64,000 bases of DNA from Loripinus fragilis (Eukaryota; Mollusca; Bivalvia; Lucinida; Lucinidae): positions 60,829,066-60,893,065 of the forward strand of contig OZ026524.1 in the NCBI GenBank assembly GCA_964019695.1, written 5' to 3'. Below, in pieces: positions 23,601 to 36,166 of the stretch. The notes beneath the pieces were generated by a model, which worked only from the letters and a program-made list of their open reading frames with translations, searched no databases and had not been told where the DNA came from. The position numbers were made by a program, and so were the translations under genes. Position 1 is the first letter of the stretch; each line of letters opens with the position of its first letter.

Positions 23601-26600
23601 GTCACCTATTAACTGGCACCAGATTTAAAGAAAAATACAGTATACTTATCGAGCTATAGCCCTTCGAATGAGGGTCACGTTAGTATACTAACACACTCAA
23701 TGCTCCGAACATATACCAGTGATATAGACGAGCGTATAATTCTTCGATAAACAGGTGAAATGTCTTGAAATTTTTAAGGAAGTATCCCCATATTCTTATA
23801 TAATAATTCTGTGAAAGTTGCGAAAATCCGACATGCTTTTGTTAAATTACAACGAATCACTAAAGTCTCCTTATGTTTGGAAATAAATGGTAAACAAAAC
23901 ACCACTTTTCAGTTTTCGGTTAAACTTATCTCTAACATAATTCACTAAACAACATTTAAACTAGTTTTAACTCAAAGACAATATGTTGATCGCTCATACT
24001 GAGTTGTTGCTACAAATTATGATGGATAGTGGGTAATATTTTAAACGCTGAAAAGCATTTTTATTAAGTCAAAAATGCTTTAAGTGAAGGGGTTATAGAA
24101 AATATACTTAATATTTTTGTCATAACATTGCGGCTTTATTCTAAATTTGAACGTAAACTTTAAGTTTGACCACTATAGGCATTATTTACAATAAAATTAC
24201 TCACATGGTCTTGAGGACTAGACAGGTTGAATATGTTTTTATTAATGTAAACACGTCATTAAGAAGCAGAAAAATGCTTGAAAAATGATATAAAACGTGA
24301 TTACTCTGTAAATAGAGGACGGCGCGTTTTGAAAACTCCCTGATGACATATTTAGCATGTTTTCAGCAAAACGCAAAGAAAACGACACAGCGATGTTCAT
24401 TATTACATCACCAGTAGATGACTCAAAATGACGTTTATCCTAAAATTAATGACGTCACAAACGTGCCTGTTTACTCGAGAATGAAACAGGATTATTTAAA
24501 CTTTTTCCTTCAAGCGACTTTAGGATTGTTACTTAAACTTGCATCTAAAATTTGGTGCCATTTTGTCTAAAACTTACAAAGATATGACACTATATCCGCA
24601 CATGTACCAAAACGTGCATTGAAATTTGCTTCAGAAAAACTTCAGTATACAGGAATGCTCTTTATATAAGGGTCTGTAACTCGAGAAATATAGTGAGTGC
24701 TGCTTTATGTTTGGTGCCATTCTAAAGGCGACCAATAGTTCTTTCCAGAAAGATATGGCATTTTGTCGTAGCATATATGTGAAGAAAGTTATGGAGCTAC
24801 TTGCATTCATATTTGAACAGCCCTCGTATTTGGGTAGCAAATGCTGCACTAAATAAAGGCACAACAATTTTATACTGGTTCAGATCTCTATCAACAGTGG
24901 TGTACTACAGAAACTAGAAGAATTCAAGGACTTTTCAAGGCCTTTGAGTGATTTTCCAGTACTTTTAAAAGTATATTTAATTTTCAAGGACTTTTCAAGA
25001 AAGCCCTCTAAATTCAAGTACTTCACAAGCCTGTGCAAACCCTGTTTAGGAGATATAAGCTGGACACAAACAGCTTATGGCCATGTTTGAGTCCTAGTTG
25101 TGACCTTGACCTTAAGAGTGTGTTGGTTTGGTTTGTTTGTGTTTTAACATCCCAGTCAAGAGCTATGATCATGTTGTTATAGTCAGTTAACCTAACCGCA
25201 CTTTCCCTGGGCAAGGTAAAAATAAGCGGTTAACCAGTACTCAGTGCACATACTTTCTCTTGTAACTTGACAACAGAAATAGAATAGGGTTAACCAGATG
25301 TTCAGGCTGGACATTAATGAAAAATCCAGTGGAAAATACAACTTTGTTGATTTTTTTTTAAAGAAAGTCCAGGCAATAAAAAATATGCAGACAATATCAG
25401 AAACAGCTATGTGCATTAAGGGGCTTTTTGGCCCCCCCTATGAGGCTAAAATATAAAAATTGTTTTTCACCAATCTGTTCTTATTAGTTTATTAGAACAA
25501 TAACCAATGTGTTAAAGTCTCAAATTACTTTGACTTTTACCGTTCCTATGGTAACAAAAATGGACCCCAAAATAGGCTGAAAATAGGAAATTGGCTATTT
25601 TGGAGCAAAATTGAGAGGTTTGATAGAGAAATTAATATAGAGCACAAGCAAATACCAAAAAGATATTGTAACAGAAGATGAGAATTACCACGGTACACAA
25701 CATATTGAAAGGATTTTGTGGTATTTAGCTGTGCTGATATCTAATTCTTAAAAAATCGGTCTGTAAAAGCCTTAAATTTGGTCCCTATGGCAATTTCTCT
25801 GTTTTAAGCCTATTTTGTCGTCCATTTTTGATACCATAGCAACGGTAAAATTTAAATAAATGCCGAAATTTTACACTTCAGTTATTCTTCTAATAAACCA
25901 ATCAAAAGAAATTGATGAATGGAATTTTTAGTTAATTGGCTCTAGAGGGGGCAAAAAATAGCCCCTTAATGCATGTACCCCTTACAATTACATTGCTTTC
26001 TGCAACAAATGGGGAAAAAGCATTCCAACATGACTGTGCCTAAAAAGACTGTGTGTTTTGAACATCAGCCCTGGTTAATTGTAATAAGTGAGGGCTTCAG
26101 TAGGCAATTAAACAATAATTTTGAGAGTAAAAGGTGAACTCACCAGACACTCCCCGCCTCCAAGGCTTGTGACATCATCATGGCTCTGTTTATGTCTTTA
26201 GTAAGGACTCCCGCAGCTAAACCAAAAGTGGTATCATTAGCTCGTTCTATTACATCATCCATATCCTTGAATTTGATGATAGACTGTACTGGACCGAAGA
26301 TCTATTGAAAAAAGCCATGTTTGACAATTAACCCCCTATACCATGCTGAATATTAACATGTGGTACACTCATTCGGAAAAGTCTGCCACAATTCGAGAAT
26401 TTAATCATGGCTCCGGTGTATGTAAGGAGCATTATGCGTAGTACTATTTACTAAAAAGCTCCATTTTGTACGCCATAAATGGCGCAGTGAAAGTTAGTTC
26501 TGTAGCATGTGGGTTCAGCCCTGTTGAAATCAATTATTCTGATTATCCAAAAAGTTTTACAGCAGAATAAATTAAGTTTATTTTTTTCCATAAAATATCG

Positions 26601-29600
26601 CTATAGAATCTTCTTTTCTATGACATTTATTGTGGAATGTTGAAACCGTTGGTTTTGTTGCAATCAAACTTGTTATTGTGTTGGCATGGTTTTTGTGATG
26701 TCAACATCACATTATCGACGTCCATGAAAAGAAGACCCTCTATGTACAGCAGAGGTTGATTCCACGGAATTAGCCGATGTGCATGCAGATTGGTGCTACA
26801 CTCTTACCCAGTCAGGGTTTTACAGGACGCAATATCCTGCGTCTTATACGCATAAATCATTAGGTAGGACCCGTCAATTCACCTTACCTGCGTCCGCTGG
26901 GACGCAGATGTGTTTGTTGTGCCTTTCATTAAAATCCCAAATTCCAAAGTTATTTCGTAACGATTTGGGTTTTCCCATATTTACAGGCTATCAATAAATA
27001 AATAGGACAGCTGCTCTTGTTTTAGACTGCTGCACTGACCTCGTAGGTAAACGAGCAGTTAAAACATCCCGTGAAAAAAAGTCCTAAAATACCATGCTTT
27101 CTCTCAGGTCCGCTCTGCTAAAAAGCATGGAAAACGTTGTCCATCACTGACTTTGTGTATTGATTTTATCACTGACAACTCAGCCGGCCGCTCAAGCGTG
27201 AAGGGCAATTATCTTGACAGTTTTCATTCTTTTGCCAAATTACGTAACATTTTCACTTGGAAAGGCTCAAGTCGGCAAAGAGATCAAAGATACCAGAGAC
27301 TTCAGATAAGTGGAGACTTGTAGACAGATAGATAGAATACAATGACAGCAAGATCACGTGTATTTCAAATTTACCAACCAAATTCTCAGAATGGAAAGCA
27401 AGAAGCAGTCTGATCAGTGTCTGTTTTTTGTGTGTTTTTTTTTAATCTCAATTAGAGAACAGTCTGGTCAGAGACTGTTTTTTTCTGTCTTCTGGATGCA
27501 GCAATCTATCTCTATTTTCTGAAACTTCTCCCTATTTGTACTGGAGAGAGAAGTCACTTCTTCTCCCTAAATTTAAGGGCTAGCTTGGTCCTGCATATTA
27601 TAGGGACAAGTTCAGCTTTTGTAAAAAAAGCGGATAGGATTGTGTTTCACTGATGGTAATATGTGGCCCTCAAAAATTTCAAATGGCCCCCAAAAAAAAT
27701 CGGAAGGGGGCCAAACATGGCCCTCAAAATTACTGACCTGGGGACAACACAGTTACACTAAGCCTTCACGGAAGAATGTACTACCTTCCAAAATTCGAAG
27801 CTTATATAAAAAGATGGGACCCCCAATTTCAATGATGGGACCCCCATCATATTCAAAGTTGAGTCCCAAGGACCCCCAAACATTCAACTTGATGTAAAAC
27901 CCTGCCCAGTGATTTTTTTACCAGCGAACTCGACATCTTTTACTCATAATTTTGGCTTTGGGATGCAAAGATTTTATTTCAGCGAGTCCCAGGATGCAAT
28001 GGTATTGCAGACTTGTCATGAAAAAGAGTGTTCTGGACTCATAAGTTGGCAGTTGCACTCATTGATATGGGAAACAGCGAGTCCCAGGACCCATAAGCCC
28101 AAAATTGTAAATATATCACTGCCAGCTAGAGCTATAAGACATATTCAGGTTTAGCATGACAATAATGGCTAATACAATAATATAAGCAGCAACATGTGAT
28201 TTCCAACAATGTGGCATTTTGACAAGTGTAGCCTCCTTTCAAGCTTAGAAACTCCCAGTGAACTCCAGTCAGTAGCTGAACATTCAAAGAATATTCAAGC
28301 GACTAGCAAAGGCTCTGGTCAGACTGTGCGTATGCACAGGCTGATCTGAGCTTTTGCTGGTCGCACATACCACATTGTTGGAAATCTCATGTCGCGGCTC
28401 ATATATACAGAGCAATATAATTTAAGTTATTTTAGTTGAAGGTGTTTTAATTTTAGCTATTTGGAAGAGGGTCATATAGTGACCATTTCAACAAAATTAC
28501 TCTGATCATTGGCTTTAGACGCTGTTTTTCTGCATACATTTATTATAAATTATAAACAGCAGAAAAACAGCCATGCCCACTATCCAACATGTTGCTCATT
28601 GGCTAAAATATGTTTTAGCTATTTTATTAAAACTCTTTTGTAATTTGACTCCTATAAAAGACCTCCTCTGATTGGCTGAAACTAGCTTACACTGGTTGTG
28701 ACAGATCTTGATGTCAAACAGTGATGAGCTAAAGACAGGTAACATAAGTTTTGTCAGTGCTGACAGACAGCTAAAAATAGATTGAACCAAACCTAGCCCA
28801 GGTGACATTAGTTTTTTCACCGTTGCCTGACAGCTAAAAATAGACATTGCAACACTGACTGATTTCTAATGTATATTTCACAGGTAAAATGTGTTGAATT
28901 CAGAATTTGTTCATATTTAACCCATTTATGCTGAATGGAATTTCCCACCTTTATCAATTGGAACAGACATTTCTGTTTTAAGGGATTTTAGGTGGTATTT
29001 TTCATTTTTATTCAAGTTTTGATAGAAAATTATACAAGCAAACAGTGGAGACCCTGATCAACCTGCACTTTGTGGCATCTGATCTGGGTCTGCACTATTT
29101 GCCTATGTCCCACAAAAAGGACGCTAGGCATATATGGGTTAAAATGCAATTATTTTGCTTATCTCATAAAAGTTGCAGAAATGGGAAGTATATTGTTGAA
29201 ATAATCTTCCTAGTGAAAGTGCACTAGGAACATCTGACTTGAGCAAATTTATAAATATGAAAATATACCGGACAAAAAAAGAAATGCACCACTTAGAACT
29301 TTTCAACTCTCAGGAAGATCACACACAATAGGCCAAATAAGTTTATATCAGTGCAATGGTATGTCAGCTACTGCTGCTTCACACATCTTTTGTAATCAGG
29401 CGTCGAAATAGTGTTAAAGAAAATTGGTCATGAACCAAGTGGGGGTCAAATTGTAAAGTCACAGGAAATAAGCGTTTTTTATAATGCACTCTTGCTGGAT
29501 AAGTTCAAGCAATTGGATTCATCTCAGTAGACCAAATTGTACCCAGACACTTATTCTTTGCAAATTCTATCTTTAAATTCATCATTCGCGTTATTTGAAC

Positions 29601-32600
29601 GCTAGGTAGCCCATGTTTTGTGACTTGCCTTGGGATAACGATTCCACACTGGAGATAAACCTTACAAACATTTAAAGATTACAACATTGTTTTTATCAAT
29701 ATAAATGATCCAGACTGATGAAAAGTGATTTTGAAATAACGAAAAAGCATCATTAAAGCATATGTTGTCTCACATAACGACAACATATCGTTTTCATACT
29801 TTACTAATGTAAAACATGCTCGCAATTTCATGTAGACAGTAGCATTGAATTAACACTTCAAAAACTTATTAACCAGTCGCTTGATGTGTTTTGTACCTAC
29901 ACAGGAGAAGTACAGATACTCATCTACGTCACATTCAAGTTTTAACAAAATTTGATTAGAAATGAATATTTCATGACAATTAACAGTTTCGTATTAAAAG
30001 GAGATCTTAATGGGAAAATCGTAGTGGTGCGTTTCTTATTTTGTTGGGTATACTTTAAATAAAACTAGGAATAGAGAGACAGTGTCATATAACAAAACAA
30101 TTGATGCATTCTTTTGAGGTTAACATCAGGATTAGTCAACCCTCGAAAGTGATGTTCACCTCGGCTTTTTTGCCGAGGTGAACATCACTTTCGAGGGTTG
30201 ACTAATCCTGATGTTAACCTCAAAAGAATGCATCAATTGTATAATTATGAATTTAAAATTTCACATAATGGGATTTTTTGTCATCTACCGTTTTTTTTTT
30301 CAAATTCAACATACTCAAAAGAGTCTTTCCGGAACACTATCAGAGTGACAAACAGTTTGGATTCATATCAGGCCTGATCTGGATCCAAACTGTTTCGTAA
30401 AGGTTATCAGCAGACAACAGTCTAGCAAACAAAGCGTTACAAACATACTGTAGATTCCGAAATTTTCACGAGGACTTTCTTTTTTGCAATACTTCGCATG
30501 AGCGAAGTTTCGTGAAAATAAAACCCTCGCTAAATGGCAAAATCACATTGTCGATTACTGAGGTAGGTAAATCATGACTTAGTCGCGAAATTTTCACATT
30601 ACTTATATGTCTTTTAATGCTATTTGCGAAAATAAAATTCTCGTGAAAGTTTCCGAATTTACAGCACCTCTTCTTTTGCTATCTTCATGTGATCTTGTAC
30701 ATCTGAGAAGACGGTTGGTTTGATGAAGTAGCCCTTGTCTCCAAACCTTTCCCCTCCACACAGCAGCTTGGCTCCCTCCTTCTTCCCACTCTCAATGTAT
30801 CCTAGAATCTTTTTAAACTGGTCCTCATCAACCTAACAGGAGACAGAAAAGTTCATTTTCACATATCTTTTTCTTTTATTGGTAAAATTATAAAAAAAAA
30901 TTTACCAATCAGTTTTAATATGCATTTAAGGTGCTCAAAAGATCTATTATACCGGGCCGTGTAGCGCAGTCCGTAGCGTGTCTGGCAACAGATGTGAGTC
31001 TGACTGCAGATCCAGGGGTCGTGATTTTGATCCCAGCCCAGTACCATACTTTCGTGGAGATTGATCATGAAATAATTTCTACTGTCATTCTCCTCCCTTC
31101 TGCTGAATCATTCAAGAAGGGTTGTTGTCAGTTACAAGCAAAAGTATGTGCATGAAGTACTAGTTAACTGCTTGTTCAAGCTTGCCCAGGAAAAAGTGTG
31201 GCTAGGTGAACTGACCCTCCCGCCATGACCATAGCTGTTGACTTGGGAGGTAAAGCAACAAAACAAACAAACAAACAAACAAACTCAAAAGATCCGTCTC
31301 ATTGAGGCAATTATTTTGAGTACCAGCAAAGTGTTGTATTTGTCAAATTAGATTTTTTTAAATACTTCCTCTTATCTTGAGGCCTGATATTGGGTTGTAT
31401 AGTGGCCAATTACAAATTTGATTATCTGATTCAATCAAAGGTTTGAGGTCATTTAATGCAGATGGATTTTTCCAATCCATATCTATTAGACAAATCCATT
31501 TCCAATTTTAGGGTTGTTTGGTGCTGTTTTTTCATATTCATTCAAAACTTTAAGCAAACAGTGAAGACCCTAATCAGATGCCGCAAAATGGGGCATCTGA
31601 TTACAATCTTCTTTGTTTGCCTACATGTATTCCCATAAAAAGGATGCTAAGCCTATATGGGTGTTAAGGCTCAGTGTTCAGAGGTGAATACTTACATTTT
31701 TAAAGCAAGCCTTTTATGAATCTTTAGAATTTTGCAACCGTTCACAGCCTCATGAACAACCCAAAATTTGACTGACAGCTGCCAAGCTCACTTGCACATG
31801 CAATTTGCTTCGAACATGAAATTGATTCGCCAGATGTGACACTGGTGTTGTGAAAGACAGCGAGCCACACCTGAGTTGCATGTGCAAAACAAGCTTGGTG
31901 TTTGCTCCATTGGCTGTCCGTCTTCACACTGGCTGTTCCGCTTTTCCGTTTTACACTCCAACAAAACCGTTAATACGATTAAATATTTAATACAATATTG
32001 TTTTATCACCTAAATTATCAATACTTTCTATATATAAGGTATTTATAATTAAATGTAAATACAAGCAATAAATTCAATTGTTGGAATGTTCATGGAATTC
32101 TGAATACTTCAGGAAGCTTGCAAAGCTAACATGAAGCCTGAAGGCAAGCCCCTTCTGGCTTCACTTACTTTGCAAGAGACCCAAAGTATTCATGATTCCA
32201 GGAACCTTCCAAAAATTGAATTCATTTCTTTAATAACTTAACATTTTACATATATAATATGTACCAAAATCTCATGAGCTGGCCCATATACTTAAATGTA
32301 GAGACAAGTTAATGGTTTTGGTTTGGTTTGATTCTTTACGTCCCAGTCAACAGCTATGGTCACTTCACCTAACCACACTTTTTCCTGGGCAAGCTTGACT
32401 AAGTGGTTAACAACACATTAATGGCAACAATAATAGTCAAATCTTGTGGATTTCATCCTATTGGAATGGTCTATAATTCTTTAATCCTTACCCTGCCAAT
32501 ATATTTGGTCACGAAAATGCCATCTGCTTTATATGTCTGATGCAAACATATTCTATAAACATTCCAGAATATTTTTACCATACAAGCAAACATTTATGAA

Positions 32601-35600
32601 CTCTGATCAGCTTAGAGCAGTCTGGCAAACATTAGACTGTTCCTAAAAGAGCATTTGATCTGGGTCCATATTGTTTGCAATTTAGGCAGATGAGTGAGAA
32701 GATGCTGACTATAGTGAATGGTCAGAAAATGGTTAATAGTGGATGCAGATGAAATTTTAAACTTCTTTTGATGACGAATATGACTTTCATATATGAACGC
32801 ACACACCAACACAGACCGCATAGCGCAGTCGGTAACCTGCCTGGCTACAGATGTGTATTTGGCTGCAGATCCAGGGGTCACAAGTTTGATCCCGGCCCGG
32901 TCCCATACTTTCATGGCGATTGATCATGAAATAATTTCTAGGGTCATTCTCCTCCCTTATGCTGAATCATTCAAGAAGGGTTGTTGTCAATTACAAGCCA
33001 AAGTATGTACACGAAGTACTGGTTCAAGCTTGCCCAGGAAAAGGTGTGGTTAGGTTAACTGACAGTCCCACCATGACCATAGCTGTCAACTGCATGATCA
33101 ATATTTGATCATGAAATCATATAGATCTCCCAGTATCTCTACTTCATAGTGTGAGCATAAAGTGTACTTTCTGTTTGTAAAATCTCAAAATTCAGGCCCA
33201 TGCATGGTCATGACATCAAATGGGCTGACAGGGTCATCAATTTATGCCCTTATATAGGATGAGCAATAAATATACTTTCTGTCTGTAAAGTCACAAACCT
33301 GAGGCCCCTGCATGGTCATGACATCATATGGATCTCCCAGTATCTTATTCTCTGCCTGTATCTTACACTTCTCGACAAACTCGTCATAGATAGCTTCATG
33401 TACATAAGTCCTTGAACCTGCACAACAGTTCTGTCCATGGTTTGCCATAACAGCCCCATGAGCCCACATGGCAGCTTCATCAACTAGAAAACATAAAACA
33501 ATTTTTAAGCCCATATTTAGACTTGCTACAAGCAAAATTTCAATTTTCTAGCTAGTCTCTGTAGCTGAGGAGACTGATTTGAGTCTTGCTTTTTCAGAAA
33601 CCCCGAACATGGATTTTGTCGCGTTGAGGCCCATATACTTTGGTTGAGAAATAAGACAAGTAGCCCAATGGGCAACGATCGCTCACCATGGAGCCAGCAT
33701 AAAGGACGTGTAACGGTTTGGCCGTTTTTTGGCCCACGATGGATTTGGCTAAAATTTGAATATATGGTGGTTTGATCTTTGCCCTTTCACATGAGCATGT
33801 TTTTGAATTAACGACGGCATATGCAGGCACATGAATTAAAGTTTCTCACTAGTGTGTATAAACAGAGGTTTGTTCATGAATGTGGATATTTTTAAAGATG
33901 TCACAAGCAAACTGACCTCAAACATAATACCAAACATGCGTATGTTTATACTCGTCATGTCTATGTCGTAATTTGAGCTAACACTACCATCATTAATTCA
34001 AAATGATGCTAAAACTTGGCTAAATACTGTGTTTACGATTACCTTGATGATATGTTGTTTTTAGGTGTAATACATATTGAACATTTAGTGTTTTATCGCC
34101 TTTTTCAGTTAATCAATTGCTCAAACAAGCCTATTCCGGTTTACTCATATCAATATAATCAGTACGACATATACACAAGCGTGCATGTAACATGTTAAAC
34201 GCGGCATTACATGCGCAACCTTTTTTGCTGGATTAGAATGAAACATGAATATAAATAGTTATAAAGCAACAGAAATGATAATGGAAGCTTTGAACACTTT
34301 TTTTTGCTCACAGCCACAATTATTAAATAGATACATATGAGTGTTGTATATCTGTCTGTTCATCTGTCAGTTCGTCTGTATGTCACACATTTGTGTCTGT
34401 GACGTATCTTCCAAACACCTGATTCGATTATAAGATTAATTCATAAACTGTGCACCATTGTGGATGAACATGCAGAATAAATGAATACTTTAAGGCCATG
34501 TCAAAGCAGGCGACCATAGGTTACATGTACATAATGCATATCTGCTCCATATTTTACGCATGTCCCAGCTGAGATATCCAACAGTCGTGATAGCGCTGTG
34601 GTCTATATTATTTACCTATTATCTTACGTGTAACTAAGGGTTCGCAGTTCACAATCCGGAAGAAACATATGTTTTGTGTCATTGTGCAAGACCCTTCATC
34701 TTTATTGCGTAATACATGTTCAACCGAGGTAACGTCATGACTGAAATATGGTTCACTGTAACGTAGAGCAGTGGCGTAGAGCATTAAAACACTTTGTCAT
34801 TTTTCAAGCATTTGTGGTGCAGACATCTATTTCAAGGGTGACAACTTCCGTCAATGCAGGGATTTCGCAACCGTTTGAAAAAAATACATTGTGTTTTGAT
34901 AAAGGTGAATAAACATCTCAAATAGAGTATTTCGATCCTTGAATATTAAATGTATGTGTTTGTTGGTACCGGTGACTATTGACCATCTGCAGATTAGTGG
35001 TTGTTGTATATATATATACTGCATTATTTTAGCAAACACTTTACGAGAGCGATATTCGTTGAGGAAACAAACAGTTTAGCACAGATATTGTGCACATGTA
35101 AGCATGAAAAGCGCATTACACTTATTATGAATAAAATGCTTGTGGCGTTCGCATTCAGGCCATTGGCTGTTTTTTATACATGCTTTCTTGCATAAATAAC
35201 AATGAATTGAAAAGAACAAAACTAAATCAAACTATTACATTGGTTTATTTGCGACAAATCTGCGCTACCTATATGCATCATATATGTACATGAGAAGTTA
35301 CGAACTTCAAAAAATATAGATAGGTGTTAGTTTTAGGGTCAGTTACAATACATGTTGAGAGTGTGCATTTGTATACATCACACAAGCTCTTTTTTGTTAA
35401 AAAAAACCTCACTTTAATGATATTACCATTAAACTGACACAGTTCTATCAAAATTTTGGAATCATGATTCCGATATCTGTGCTGTGAAGTAGCTTTTTGC
35501 TCTACCTTATGAACCGCTAGATGAATTTCATCGAAACTTGCACAGATACTTATCTGGGACAGCCAAAACGAATAATAAGATTTTGGTGACCTCAACCTTA

Positions 35601-36100
35601 TTTACAAGGTCACCAGGGACATATATAAAAAAAGGCTTGTCTGTACTCTGTCTTCCTAACTTATGACCAGATTTCTACCAAACTGACACAGATAACTCAT
35701 TGAGCAGACCTTAATGAATGACTATAATTCGGTGAAATTGACCTTAATTCCAAGACCACCAGCGTCACATAACTCCTTTAAGTGGGTGGGGGAACAACTC
35801 TATCTAATGATATATACTTTCCATTCCTAACTACTCTAGTATGGCCATATTAAACAGTGTCTGCTCTGTAATTTGAGAATACCAATAATTGATTATTTTT
35901 TCCTCATGCTCCAAACAATGATCACATAATTTGCCATTTTTGACAATCTAAATTCAAAGCAATGGGCCATGCCAAAACAAAAGTGACGGTGAGCTGTCTT
36001 TTTAAAAGTAGATTGTACCAAAGAACTGTTTCCAGAAATCTATGTATCAGTTTAAGAAGGGGGCACATCAAACTCTCTCCTTGCACCTTCTCTCTCCGCT

Positions 36101-36166
<66 letters not shown>

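Larger units (their letters stand above)
20827..26143 (-). other. ALDH intron 10
   Basis: 5.3 kb. 20850-23030 shows no feature I can name. The remainder holds a MITE copy, a composite TIR element, a SINE piece and a 560-bp TIR element, listed separately. Confidence 0.85.
26302..30667 (-). other. ALDH intron 9
   Basis: 4.4 kb. 26310-28180 has no feature I can name except C/G-rich stretches at 27660-27870 ('ggcccccaaaa', 'gggacccccaatttc'). The rest is MITEs and a perfect palindrome. Confidence 0.85.

Noticed and set aside
35278..35595. 105-codon - strand open frame as a gene
   Set aside because: It lies inside the non-coding 3-kb TIR element, with no motif, no splice partner and composition like its surroundings.
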